This document shows positions 26,116-42,440 of a DNA stretch of 64,000 bases, piece after piece. The stretch spans positions 21,027,501 through 21,091,500 of the forward strand of contig CM049396.1 of the NCBI GenBank assembly GCA_026929865.2, given 5' to 3'. Each line of letters opens with the position of its first letter. The first letter of the stretch is position 1. Made by a program: the position numbers and the translations under genes. The DNA is from Hyperoplus lanceolatus. Its lineage: Eukaryota > Chordata > Actinopteri > Uranoscopiformes > Ammodytidae. The notes beneath the pieces are model-generated. The model was not told the DNA's origin. It searched no databases and was given only the letters and a program-made list of their open reading frames with translations.

Positions 26116-29100
26116 AAAGGGAAAGAAAAAAAACGCTTCACATGCAGGGGGAAAATTATGGTCAAATTCTAACTGATATTTAAAGTATGTGTGTACCTAA
26201 CATTCTATCACTTTTTATAGTACCATTTTCGTGTCTGTTGCAGTATGTTTGTGCCTTCACTTCTGTTTACAACCGATTCCTAGATATGCTTTCAGTACTG
26301 TTTGACCTACTGTGCGACTATATTTTTTTTTTTCCATTTTCTGCCTAGCACCTATGAGTATATAGTGATTATTAATGAGAGACGAAAATCTAATTCAGAA
26401 AAAGGTTAGTGTTTTTTTGGTAAATATTAAAATGCTTTAAAAGTCCTATATGATTTAATTTAAATAAAAGTAGAAATCACCCGACTCTTGCACGTTGTTG
26501 TTCCTTTGCACTTTGTAGGCTTTATTGGAACATTGTTTAATTTTTAGGATGCACTTGAAGTACACTGACCGCTTCACACATGTTACACTGGGGGATTGTA
26601 TTGAAAACAATAGAAGTAGGGTCCCAATGTTGCACCCTAAATGAACTATAGAAATGTTATAACGGTGGGCTGTTTCAATCATGGAGGCTGGAGAATAAGC
26701 AGGATTGATTAACCGTAGCAGATGCAATAATAATTCAAATAACAGTAAACCATTTAATGGGCTAGTCCTGGACTTAAGTGGCACATTTTAAAGTGACTAA
26801 GGTAAGTACTGTTTATTTTGCCCCTCATATTATCCTCATGTTAATCACCTTCCATTAAAGCAGCCTGGTAGTGAACATTAGCCACTACTGGTGGCTAAAT
26901 AATGGCAATAATAATGATTTCAATTACGAAAGGTGTATTTTACTGCTTCTTTTTCAGCTTTCAAGGTGTTCAAATTCTCGCTTTAAGCACTTTTTTGTTT
27001 GTTTAATAAACCTTGTCTTTTTTAATTATTTGACATTCGATTAGAATTATTATTAGAGTCCGAGCAGCAAACCTGCAAGGATTAATATTAATATATATTG
27101 TTCTTGTCTGAATTATTCTTCGTCTTCCGTCAAAATCCATTTTCACGTGTGTGAAAATTCACCTAACTTGGCTCACAAGTCCAGTCCTGTGCCAATCTCA
27201 ATCAGTCCAATTTGTATGCCAATAGTCCTGATGGTCTTATGGCATACAGCATCTATCTAAGATTAAAAACTTTAGAAATTCATAACAAATCAACCATACA
27301 TGCTACAACAAACTGAAGCCCCAACAAATCAAAAACTGTGTGCTGCAGTGATCTGTCAGCAATTCTGAAGTCCGTCACTCCACCTCTTTAAATCCATCTC
27401 CTCCCACATCTTTATCTCTTTTGACACCAAACTTGCACAACTGTCCTCCACAAAAGATCCATCCAGATTTTTAATTTTCCAAATATTGAGCCCACGGCGC
27501 ATTAAAACATTTAACTGTATACAGTAGTGTAAAGAAATACTGCAGATTTTTTGCAAAGTTAATCTTTGATGTTCATGGGAAAACATTCACAACATTTTGA
27601 GGTGACTATTTAGTGTGCACAATTTCAGAAGTTCATATGTAAAACAAAAATGTAATTGTATCTTCATCCAAGCAATAGCAGTCAATGGAACATGGAGCAT
27701 CTTTATGCATCAGTAGAAATACGGACGGAGCAACCAAGATTGTGGAAATCAGTTAGAGGCATCTCTTTGTTGACTAGACACAGTACAGAATTTCTCAGAA
27801 TTTTCTAATTAGTTCATTTTTGAGAGTAGTTTTGAATTCTGCGGTTGCATGCAGTCCTTCCCATACAGTATATATCCCAATAGTCTACCTAATCACCCAG
27901 ATAATAGCTCCCTGAGATCAGTACCTGCCTGTGGTGTTGCAAGATGAACATACTTTGTCTTGCCAGTCATTGTGCTGCTGTGGACAGTGGACACCTGCCT
28001 TGCATGTTTTAGATTTATATCTGAATCAACACACGCCTCATTCAAATGATATTAGTCAAGACTTCTTGGACATTCTCAACAATATCTTTAAACTGGCTGA
28101 CAGCACCATCTAGTTGACACTTGTATATATTGCATGTCAATTGTGTTTTAAAAAAACACATCCTAGTATTCACTCACTTGGACTAACTACTCACTATCTC
28201 ATTCAGCTAAGTTTTGCCTTCAGGTAGGCTGTTTTTTTCTCTAAATTGTGTCTAATTGATGAACCTAATTAGTCATCAACTAATCGTCAAGATGCAGAGC
28301 AGCTGAATGTTATTTGATTTGTTTTTATTTTATTTATTTAGAACATGTAAAAAAACAATTATACATTTGAAAGACATTAAAAAAACGACGTGCAAATGAA
28401 ACCCATAAAACCATCAAGGGGCTTGGCATGATTTAGTTCACTACCATTATTCATCAATACATCATAACATGAAGATTATGTCTCTGTAGTCCAACTGAGC
28501 TGGAGTTTGTTGAATGAATTGTTAAGTCTGAGGGACAGCTTGCAGTTGGTGTTTTCCATTTGACAATGGATGTTAATGGATAGTTTATTACGGAGCAGTA
28601 TTGACCTTATAATCAATAATAATCACAATATCTGTCTCAGGACAACAGTGGACATCAAGACTCACTGCTAGATGTAAAGTATTAACAGAGTTACAGTTTG
28701 CCTCACTCTGCCTTTTGTCTGGATTACTTTCTCTAGAGGGCACTACAGTTCCATGTCTGAATACTCTGCCAGTCCCAATCATAGATAATACAGTATATAA
28801 AAGGTCCCAATTGGTCCTCCAGCCTCTCAGAGGCAAACAAAAAAAAACATCCCACACCATTTATCATTGTTTATTCACCCAATAAAAGAAAATATACTGT
28901 TTTGTTTACTTTGCTAAAGCTTTCATCGTGAAAGTAAATGCCATTTAGCCCTACATGATGTGTGTTGACACTAGTGGAGGAAATACTGAGATCCTTAACT
29001 TAAATAAAAGTAGCCAACAAATTGAAATATAAGTACAATAAAAATGATGTACTTAAAATCAAGAAAATGTATTTAAAGTAAAAAACAAATGTACTCAAAT

Positions 29101-31500
29101 CAGAAACATTTCCTCTTCATATTATATAATTAGATTGTTAGTGCTCATCAGTTATTTAAAAGCAGGATCTTGCTGTTGTAGTTGGTTGAGGACGTTGGGG
29201 CTGTTTTTGAACTGTTTAGTGTTTGACTGCAACAACTTGTTTTGTCCAACCAATGCTACATTATGCACATTCTCAATTTTTACAAATATATCATCTTAAT
29301 AATTATACGACTGACATTCAGTTATATTCTGGTGGGTATTTTGATTCGTAAAAAAGCATCATATTTTATAAGCTCACGTTGTGTGTCCTGAGCTCTTAGG
29401 AAAAGGACATGAAGTAAAATGTACAATATTTTCCTCTGAAATGTATCGTAATGGAAGGCTGCATACTTCAGAACTAAATAACAAGACTGGACTTAAAGCA
29501 GACCTCATGATGTAGGATTGTGCTTTGTTACTATAGTTACCTGAGCACTCACCACCGCAATATTGAGGACTGTAATGTCAAGAGAAAACTGATAACAAAA
29601 CATGAGTTTGATTAGAAAAATCAAGGAGAGTAACCTATTCATCAGTGGCCACATAGGAGTTGTGTTCAAGTACCGGCCTGTATAATAGTTCTATTTAGGA
29701 CATTGGGGAAAGCAGGGATTCTCAGAATAACAGTCAGCCTGTGCAGCAAATTGAAATAATCACGGTTCCATTAGAGGCTCGGGGTAATTACTTAATGCAC
29801 AGTGGAGAGTGGTTAGAGTGGAGGGCTTTATAGGCACCATCCTTAATGTTTTTTTTAAACATAATATTAAAGCCTGTCTTTATCATCGACTCATTTCACA
29901 CCATAATGTTAGTCTGCAATCTAGATTGATGCTTCATGTTAGAATATGTGCAAAGAATTAAAAGGGAAATTCAAATAGCATTTTTTCTGTGCATGAAAGA
30001 GTCCGTTGAGAACACAGGGAGATAGAGGGGAATTGCATCGAGATAGAGATAAACCATATAGGACTGGGAGACTTTAACTGAATTCAAGTGAATCCCACTG
30101 TCATAAAGTCACAGTTTGTATTTCACAGATTGTTCTTTTACACATGGGCGAGGGTCAAGTTATTTAAGCAGGTTGGGACATGCTGCAAGTACCTGTATGC
30201 TAATGTTGGACTTGCTGTAAAGGTGAATCTGCACTTGAACAGGAGGCCATCAGATCTGGAGTCACCCCTCAACAGTAATGAACAGATGCATTCCTCTTAG
30301 CCCATCAGATTTGCATGAACATCCATTCACTGAAGGGTGTGAATGGTAGGTTGAGTGCCAAGTGACTGTTGGAGCCGTATGGGCTCAATGCCCAATTAGG
30401 TTGCCGATCATTTGTATTTAGGCATTTTGTTTACACTGTGAATCAGGGATTTACATTGAGCCACCAGCAGGACGTGCTTTAATTCAACAGCTAAAATATC
30501 AAGCTGCCAAAATAGTGGCAGCATACAGTGTATTAAAAAAATGCAATATGACTTTAAAACAATCATGCAAACAGAAAAACAAATATAATTATTATATTAT
30601 CAATTATAATAATAACTAGGAGATTAATTAATATATTGCATTAATTCGTATAAGGGTTAAATACATCCACAATTGCTGCACAACTTTTGCACACTATTAT
30701 TTGATTAATCCATACACAGAAGATTGATTTGATTGCATTGCGAAATTGCCTAAATATTCACTGATTCCTATCTCTCAGATGTGAATATTTGTGATATATT
30801 TGTTCAACTGATTTATACTGAATGGAATTAATTTGGGATGCTGTTCAACAAAACCAACTATTTGAAAATGAAACCCTGGGCTATGGAGATTGTACTTTTC
30901 TTTTAGTATTCTTATGTTATCCGTTAAATCATGGACAGAGGAACACAGTTACAGAGATTTCGGCTTCAAGAAACAAAACAAGCTGTTTCATTAAAAAAAA
31001 ATACAGGGCATGAAAGAAATTGAGTGTAATCAGTGAGAAGCCCCATGTGTCTATAAGACTCTCCGGTTGTCTCGTGCAAATATGCTCAGACATGTTTAAA
31101 TATAACTTGGGTGTATGAAGTTTACAGTTATAGCTGGGAACTGTTGTGATCACTATGCCTAAGCTATTCAAAAAAAAAGAAAAAATATTAAATTCATGTT
31201 AAAAAACAACTTTATTGTTAAGTATCACAGTGACATAAAATTGTCTTCAGTGTGTATCTTAAACAACACAAAAAGTTAAATAAAACAGTACAATCACGTC
31301 TGTAAAGCAAAGCTGCATAAAAGAGAAGTATCTATTTGGCCTTGTTTAAAGTGAATAGGCCCACTGTAGGGGGAATAAAAATAAATATTTTATTATCTGG
31401 TCCAATGTTTATTTTTCAGGGCTCTTTCTTTGCATCTGTTGCAGTTGAAGTGTTTGACTGCTGCACGTAGAGGTGGGATTGCAAATGCGCTCCGTGAGCT
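26116..31500. other. gnai2-inka1 intergenic region
   Basis: About 5.4 kb with no recognisable gene. Around 27045-27130 (AGAGTCCGAGCAGCAAACC ... TTATTCTTCGTCTTCCG) and 28970-29110 (GGAGGAAATACTGAGATCC ... AAGTACAATAAAAATG) the text resembles repeats that are very common in fish genomes, but I cannot define their ends. The rest is AT-rich unique-looking sequence. Confidence 0.5.
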
Positions 31501-31615
31501 ACCTGCACTCTGATTGGCTCATTCAGACGCAAGTCGCGGGTGCTTCATAGGTCCATGGTAAGAGGCTGTAGTAGAGCGCGGAGCTGTAAAAGGAGGTTGA
31601 GCAGCGCTGAATCAC
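31501..31615 (+). promoter_or_regulatory. inka1: Putative inka1 promoter
   Basis: A GC-richer block upstream of the inferred first exon. It has an inverted CCAAT box (GATTGGCTC at about 31512) and a weak TATA-like TGTAAAAGG at about 31585, placing a start site near 31610. It is inferred from position and motifs only. Confidence 0.5.
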
Positions 31616-31634
31616 TCACTCTGCACATCTGCCC

Positions 31635-31902
31635 ATGTACACGCGGCCGAAGTCGCTACTGTTGACACTGTGGCAACGCAACACCCCTGAACCCAACGGG
31701 ACATTTTACCTCTCGATGAGACCAATTCTTTCATTTTTAAACGGAGGCTGCTACATTCGAGGTGAGTGGGTTTTTCCATCCACTTTTAATTTTTTTAAAC
31801 TGTCATGGTTTCTTGTAGAGCGCTTTATGTCTGTGGTGATCCTATTTGTTAAACTGATGAACTTTTTGTCTTTATCTTGCAGGATCTCAGTTGTTCAGAT
31901 GA
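31635..31902 (+). other. inka1: inka1 5' exon with spliced uORF overlapping the main start
   Basis: Exon 1 ends at 31761 (CGAG|GTGAGT) and exon 2 starts at 31883 after TTTATCTTGCAG. Spliced together, an upstream ORF from the ATG at 31635 runs 48 codons and stops at TGA 31900-31902. That stop overlaps the inka1 ATG (31899-31901) as ATGA. A second in-frame uATG lies at 31716. The main frame itself has a stop at 31688 and no ATG before 31899, which fixes the inka1 start. ATGA stop-start overlaps can support reinitiation. The transcript start is unproven, so the uORF may be partly untranscribed. Confidence 0.6.
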
Positions 31903-31916
31903 AAGGAACGGACATG
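31899..31916 (+). CDS. inka1: inka1 coding exon 2 (start)
   Basis: The 34-nt exon 31883-31916 carries the initiator ATG and six codons (MKGTDM) before donor GTGAGT, phase 0. It joins exon 3 to give [19 protein letters not shown], a sensible N terminus for the Inka family (short leader before the CLREQM helix). The start has an adequate context (CAGATGA). Confidence 0.75.
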
Positions 31917-34558
<2,642 letters not shown>

Positions 34559-34676
34559 CACAGCAGTTGTCATGTGCCATTTAAACAGACAATCGGACAA
34601 TCCTCAGAGTCACTTTATTTTTTATATGACTGTTTTGTTTTTTCACTTTTTATATGCTGTGACTTAGCCAATGGAA

Positions 34677-34682
34677 AATAAA
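34677..34682 (+). terminator. inka1: inka1 poly(A) signal
   Basis: AATAAA 119 nt after the stop codon, giving a short 3' UTR. Confidence 0.8.
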
Positions 34683-37600
34683 GATGTTCTCATAAATGAA
34701 ACCGAAACATATTTTTTATTTATTTATACTTTTCATGTCTTGCATGGGACACAGGATATGTGGTTGTTGGTTAATTGAATTTTGCTTTCCCAGAAGAAGC
34801 ACATTTTTTATTGGAATGAAGAATCCGCGTTGGTCATCTGAGTTGCATTAGGGCTCATTACAGTCACACAGTGACTCCTTGCTGCCTGATTAGTTAAACA
34901 AGTTCTACTGTCTCTGCAGTTAAACAAATGAATGTGTTTGCATTAGAATGTTAAACACTGGACGTGCTTAGGTTGGGAGACTGCAGCTGTACACTTTAGT
35001 GTAATTGGTGTATAAGACAGAAGACACATTGAAAACATAATATCTCAGATGTGCAGACCTGTGGTCATTCCAGGACTAATAAGGGTGTTTGAGTCTGCAA
35101 TTTTTATTATAGAACACAGTTTGGAGTTTACTCGGTGGATACCAAGGGACACAATGTTCTTTCTCTTTAAAAAGAAAGTTCTGTTCTTACTCAACAAAAA
35201 GTCGAATCCTTCAGAATGGCTTTAAACGGGACGACTGGGCTATTTACAGGCCAGAAACAGAGGCTGTATCAACACAGAGCGCTGTGTGCCAGATGAGGTC
35301 ATTCCCCATATGTGCATGCAGAAAGAGGCGAAGCAGCTGGTTTTTAGATGGAGTACAAGTTTACTCTCCCATTTTGTTTTTATGAAGCATAGGGTCTCAC
35401 TAACAGCCCCCTGTCTCATTTAACGTGGTGTACGCTCACAGGTGGCACCAGCTCAACCGCACACATTGGCTAATGGCACTATTAGTTCTGAGCCCACTGA
35501 GGAAAACACTGATACACAGGAGTGACATATGCGCCATGATAAGCTAATGATCACTTCACCTTTGCCTTTACATATTCACTTTGTTCATCAATTTCACAGG
35601 AGAAATGGCAACATACATTATAAAGATAAAGACTTTTCACTAACGGGATTTCCCATGCTCCCTGCTGCAGCCAGCCTCACCAATCATGTCTGATATCAAG
35701 GGACAAGGGAGGTTACAGAAGAGAGATGGTTCTTAACCGAGTGCCATTTGTCTAAGCCTGTTTATCTAAGTCTCCTGTGTGGCACACTGCAGAGCTCTAT
35801 GGCTGCAGAAATAATGATGAACTCTTATCAGGTCACAGTTAAAATATTTCCACACTGGAGTGGAAATTTGTAAAAGTGTCGATGTGGCCAAGATGGAAAA
35901 AACTGAGAAAATCTTCGCAAGGTGAACCTGGAACGAATAATCTAAATGTGTTCTGTGGATTTCCCTTTTAAGTACAAGCTGCTTCCCAGTGCTCTGCAGC
36001 TGGATAAGTGCATCAATACATCACCTTCCCCAGCTGACTCATTCAGGGAAATGCGATGAGAGGAAAACAGAGAGAGGTAGCAATCGAGCCAAGCCATTAC
36101 TCACTCTGCATATCTGTAAGAAGGAGCCTTCCTTATCAATATTAAGTGTGGAGAGTAGTATATCAGCAGTAGAGTCATTCATTATCGGAAATCGATTCCC
36201 CACTTCTGCAAACTAACACAGTAATGCATATTATGATTAACATTCAACCCAAGTAGACTAAACAATACATAGCTGTAACAGGCAAACGTGCAATTGCAGG
36301 ATGACCTCTAACATCATCTCGTTGGAGGCAGTTTAACGGTCGAACGTTACCCTTTTTAAATGTTTTTCATTGTGTTTACTGAGACTACAGTTGATCTCGT
36401 GACTTCTAGAGAAAAGCGTTAAACAAAAACAAGGATAACAAGGTGAACTGTAATGTAATCCTTTGGGTGAGTGGCAGAGAAATGACGCATCAGGAAAAGA
36501 AATACTAGTTGTTCAAGCTAAGAGACTTGAAGCTGCGAGTCAAGGCCAAGGATCCATAGTCACATTGTGCCTGAACTAGTGTGTGTGAATTCAATGAGAA
36601 TGTATCACGGCAGCCACATTAATAATATAAATAGTAATAAATGACTTACCTCTGAAGTTCAAAGGGTTAAACATATTCTGCCAACCACCCACAGTTTGAA
36701 CGTAACAACATAGACTTTTTTTTTTTACCAGAAATGAGTACCTATTGCCGTAAACAGTGTTCATGCTTTTGGCACACTAGATGATCTAGAGCAGATCTGC
36801 TGAGGCATGGCACACCTCCAGGGTGGCCCAGTCTGATGTAGTCCACATACAGCAACTCTCCTGTTAATTGCTGTAAAATCAATGCTTCCTAAAACATTTT
36901 TTTTTTTAAATGAACATGAACTCACCTTCTCTAATCCCTCACTCCCATCGCCCATGTTGTGGTTATCCCTTCAGTAAACAGAATGAGAAGATGTGCCACG
37001 TGTTTAAGTTTGGCTAACTTGTCATCTCTGCGATTCTTCTCTGTTGATAGAAACAACCACTAATTATAACCATAGTCAGGATTACAGCTTTATATTATCT
37101 TAGTTGACAGTTTCAGACCTCATCTACAGTGAATAGGTTTTTGAAGGTCCTTGTCCGAACTTGTGTTACTGATCCAGTGGATGCAGGTGTTTTGTCAATG
37201 CGGGTCGTTGTAGATGTCACATCATTATATTCTGCCCTGGTACTATACATTTGGAGTTTTACTCTCATTGCATTGGCATTCGACTGTTCGTCCATCGAAC
37301 TCCCACACAGAACTCATGTAAATGCATTTGGTAAAGGGAGAAGTGTGTGAACAGTGCTACTATGTATAGAGGTTAATGAGCTCAATCTCACTCTCCGGGA
37401 AACTATAAGTGGGCTGAAGTGGAGGAATGACAATGAGCAGTAATCACACGCAACCAGAATTGATCTGCTTAGTTTAGCACTCTAGAGTAAATGGATGTCA
37501 CGTTGCTGGGCTAGTTTATGTTGATCAGGTCATGATTTATCAAGGGCTTCATCTAGAGAGCTAACACTTCTGATAATATATCGGTCAGGGGGAAAAAGAC

Positions 37601-40600
37601 CTTGTGCTTGTCTTCTGATTTTGTTTTGATGAATGGTGCCACTGTTTGTTTGTTGGAGCTGCTGACTCTGATTTCGTAGATCTGCGTCTGACTCTGCACA
37701 TCATGAAACACAGTCCATGGTAAATTGGAAGTGAATTACATCATGTTGCCCTTTTTCTATTTAGCTGGAAGCAACTTGGCATCATGCGGTGCTTCCACAG
37801 AAAGCAGGTTTCCATTCAAATCGAGAGGAAACTGAGGAATGTGGGGTGGGGAAAAACCACTGACACCACCTGATTTAGATAATATGTGCGATAACAAAAT
37901 AAATATATATGATTTACTTCTGGAAAGGTTCTGGTGGACTGATTCACCGGGTTTCTTGCATAACTCAGAACTTCATCGTTCCATGTTGCAGAGTAGGCAA
38001 AAACTTTATATTTACTTGCGTCCTTTTCGAGCAGAGTGGTGGTAATTTGATGTTTAGGAAAAGGCCTTATCAAACAAAATGTCTATGAGACTGTCTGGAG
38101 TTTAAAGCAGTTGAGTTATGTGTTGGACAGATGCCCAGCAGAATTGGGCTTCTATTATCTGTCACACAACCAGACAGCGATTAAAAGCCTGTCTGCTGCA
38201 CAGCTCGGAAAATGCTCCATCGCAGACAGCGAGAATCAACGTATCACTTTAGGTAGCCTTTGCTGAAGAGGGTCTCTTTCCTCTCATGACTGCTGAGACT
38301 TGAAGGCTATTCCTATTAAGCTATCTACCAGCAAAGAGTGGGGCAGGAAGTGAAGTGTGGGGGTGTTTAGCCTGCAGTCTGCCAAAGACTTCATGTGATT
38401 AATGTTCTTTCTTGTTTTCTTTATTTATTTTCTGTCTATGAAATAGCTTAAAAATCTCCCCCTTAGTATCCTGGCAAGAATTAAAAAATAATTTCCGGAG
38501 TGATTGAAATTGGCTGGTTGAAATTAGACATGAGGTTACTCTTCATCATCTTAGAAATAGTATTAAAAATACCACTTATTCTCTATTAAGGTACATTTCA
38601 TGTTATACCGTGTAATACATTACATACTGCACATACATATACATTGGAATATTGTCCATGTTGTGACCAGATAAGATTTAAACAAGGGGAATCAGGAAAT
38701 CATCAGGCAAGCTTTATTTAGAAACCAGACAGCTGCTTTCTTCTTCTGCTTACTATAAAACGGACTGCAAGGTTCATGGGAATCATAACAGACGACATGA
38801 CACAGGCGAAATATCCCAGAGGGCTTTGCTTTGGTTCTCATGGCCAAACAGGGCCTCTTAGGTCAGACCTTACTTCCTCTGTTCAGTACAACACACGGCT
38901 TTACAAGCAAAGCCACAGTCCCATAGTATAAATAAAAGTGCCTCATTAGAGGCTGAAATGGCGGACTGTATTGTCATTAAATCGGTTGTTCTAATCAATG
39001 ACGAGAGCACAAAACAGTGCCACTATGGCTCACTTTTGTGACTTTTCATACTTGACGAAGAAAATAGTTTTGATAAAATGGTTGTTGCTTATATAGTAAT
39101 TACAAGAAAAGGGCAGAAAACATTCACATTGGCATTCTGCTAGATTTACCTACTTTCTGCATTCATTGGTTTTCTTCACTGCATAACACCAATGATAAAC
39201 ATATGTATGTAAGAAATAACATTTCCAATTGCTGCGACACACGGTGTGCATTTTTTAAATTTAATTCACCACATGCATGATAGCATTTGAGTTTCTCAAT
39301 TTCTGTTCAGCAGATTTCTAAAGCTAGAATAAACAACCTCCTTCCCTGGAATGTGCTTCTTGTCTTTGCCACATATTCGTGATTTCACTGTAACTGCATG
39401 TGAGCCCAGGCCTGCCCGAGCCTGCGCCGTGTCATGTCCCAATTCACCCACATTTGGCACAGTCTGTGACATACATACGTGCCTCTGCAGAGCCTGCATC
39501 ATGCCTCCAACGTGACTTCTCCACACTTTGCCTAGGAAAAACAGAGGGAAAAAAACAAAGCACTAAAGAGAACGGAAAAACATTAGCTTCTCTGGAGACA
39601 ATTAATGGTTTTTCTATTTCTTGCGGAGCCTCACATTTCAGCGCTCTCATAAAGCAGTAGTTTCCCCCACACTCTTTGTCTAAAAAAAGATGGAGACCAC
39701 AAGGTCCGCTTTGAGAAGGCAATTGTTTGACACAATGGCACAGAGACTCATATCTGGTCTTGTTTGTTCAGATGTATGAAGATTAAACTTTATTGCCATG
39801 TCGCGCTCTCTCACTTCTCAGAGCTAAAACTGGGCACGTTTGAAAAATAGTTGCAGTAAATACCACACCACTTTCCAGACAAAAGCCAGTGGTGGATGCC
39901 AAAGCCACATATGGTGTAAACTCCATAGATAACTTCCAGCCTTTGCTGTGGTAGGATGCAAGTGTGTTAAAGTGTCTTTGGGAATTCAGAGTCCATTCAC
40001 AACCACATGGCCCAATGTGTTTTTATGGTCTTACAGGCAAAGCATCAGCTCCAACTACCCCTACTAAGTCAAACGCACACTTTCAATGCCAAACACAAGC
40101 ATTCACACTCTCATGCACACAAACATTGCCACACTGTTTACCTTGATACAATAGACACAGAGGAATACAGTCAATAAACCAGACTCTCCTCAGAAGAACT
40201 TGCAAGAGCTCAGAAAGACCAGGAAGAGAAGAATCTGTGTTTTCTTAGTGACAATCAGACTTGTGTTTCATAATGAAGGCAAAACTAACCCTCTAATGTC
40301 TTCTGATTTCAAGGGCATAATGGGGCCTCTTTGCCTTTGGCCTTTTAAAATGGCTGATAAAAACTCACCCGTTCTTACCCTCGCCTTCGCATTTGCTCAA
40401 TCATTCTAGGCTTAAAGTAGTTCATGTGACTGACATTCAGAGCACGGGGAAGAAATGTAGCCTCTGCCTTTTTTGCCAAATATTGCAGACACAGGAAACA
40501 TTATAGACTTCAGTAAGTGTGGGAGAAGGGGGTTTGACTGGCTCACGGTTGGATGAATTCAAGGTGTGGAGAGATAAGAGAGGAGGCAGAGTGAAGAGAC

Positions 40601-40729
40601 AAAAAATCCCGCTCTACTGGGAGAGAGAGGGATGCGAAGGAGGGATTGCTGACGAGTAATAAAATAGCAGAAGAAGGAAATTATATTTCAAGCTGAATGC
40701 AATGAAGAAGCACTGTTAAGGTGAGCCAA

Positions 40730-41059
40730 AGGTGCAGTAAGTGATTCTGGAGAACGCTTTTCATCAAAATATTTTTTTGTCAAGATCAATGAATGACAAC
40801 TCACGATCAGCGACCTGTCCCTGTAAAAAAAAGTCCAGTGTTAATACACACCCAAGGCTTTGTAAACAGGTATGTAAACAACAAAGGGGGCCCACCTTAG
40901 CTAGCAACAAGCCTGTTTACGGAGTCTAGGCTGTGTATTTATACCAGAATTTCTTGCAGCGCACACACACACAGTACGTACAGGTACATATCGTGAGGAG
41001 ATATTCAATTATTAAAAAGTGACAACAAAGGCTTTTCACCAGACACGCTGACTCCACCT
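40730..41059. mobile_element. TTAA-type MITE, AGGTGCAGTAAGTG left end
   Basis: The left end AGGTGCAGTAAGTGATTC and right end GACTCCACCT are followed by TTAA (41060-41063); the left target has mutated to CCAA. About 330 bp without coding capacity. The right inverted repeat is eroded, so assignment to the AGGTG/TTAA group of this window is moderate. Confidence 0.5.
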
Positions 41060-42246
41060 TTAAAGTGTGAGTGGGTGTCTGGTTGGGAAAGACAGCTTAG
41101 AATGCAAGCCAGCGCACAATTGGTGCTTCTGGTGAGCAGGATGTGGAGGTCAGAAGAGTGACCTTGATAAGCTGTCTTCCTGTGGTGCTCCACAGCATGG
41201 TCATGCCACAAACTGTCCCTCCGCAGCTCCGGACAGAAAGACTGGCGCTAGACGTACTCACAATAGAGTCCTTCTTCAGTCTAAGATGGGCTGCACTGAC
41301 GAGACGGACAGAAAGCAGACATTGTGTGGTCTCAAAGATCCCTCAGTCTCCCGCTTCCTCCAACTCCTTTTCCCTCTGACATTTCCACTTCCTGCTCACA
41401 CTCCCCCCCCCCATATCTGGTCTCCTCTATCGTTTGAAGTCCGTTCTATTCACTGTGATAAAAACCATAAACAGTTTGCCTTTTTAACTGGGTCCCATCA
41501 GAACAGACCTCCTGTAGGTATTTGTTGGTAAAGATATGCTGTTTGTTTGTGTAGACTTTGCTTTTACTGCACGCTCAAACCCCATCGGTCATGGACGACT
41601 TGTTCTCACACTGTGTCTGGCTATGGATCATTTGTTATGATGGCTGAACTTGTTTAGTGACCCCCTGTCCTGATATATGCCAGAGCAGGCTGAGTGTAAA
41701 TAGAAATGTTGAGAAAAATTAGAGAAGATGTCCACAGAGGCCATCCAGTCACACACAAATTGTAATCATAATGATACCCCCAGGGGTTGTTTGTTTACGT
41801 TCGCAGAGATTTATTTCTCAAATGCTGGAGCAAAGAGAAGCGACTCCACATTGGCCATCTTTCACCAGTTTAAACAGAATGGTTTGAATCTAGAACTCTC
41901 CATCAAAAACAGATGTGTCCACGCAATCTGTGATTAAGCTTAGCCAATTTCTTTGAAACTGTTCCCCTGTTGTACGGCAAGCCTTCAATAAGCGCGTTCA
42001 TTCTTCAAAGAGATGGCATCTGTCACGGGTCAAAACAACTTTTGAAAAAAGGGCCCTTATTCTAGTTCAAATCCTATGTCATTTCAGCTGAGGTGATGGT
42101 GGGTATGATGGGCATGTTGTCATGTGGGTAAAGAGAGGGTCAGAGGGTGAAGTTATATGATCATGTGAGAGAGCAGATGCCACCAGAAGTGGGAAATAAG
42201 TCAAAATGCAGGAAATGGTGAATTGTCGTTAACCTCTTTCTTTTTG

Positions 42247-42440
42247 AAAGAAAAATTATATTTTTTGGCATTTTCAAGCTTTATTAGATAGTACAGAGTT
42301 GAAATGGGGAGACAGAGGGAGAGGGGGGATGACCTGCTGTAAAGATCCACAGGTCAGATTTGAACCACTGCAACGACCACTGCAACGAAGGCCTGAGCCG
42401 ATACGGTATACGCTCTATCTACTACGCCACCGGAGCGCCC
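42247..42440 (-). mobile_element. tRNA-derived SINE
   Basis: On the - strand the element starts GGCGCTCCGGTGGCGTAGTA (tRNA-like 5' end with A-box-like GTGGCGTAGTAG). It has a B-box-like GGTTCAAATC and ends in a CTATCTAATAAAGCTTGAAA-type tail. Imperfect direct repeats CTCTTTCTTTTTG / CTCTTTCCTTTTG flank it (42234-42246 and 42444-42456). It is a diverged relative of the copy at 46932-47112. Confidence 0.75.
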
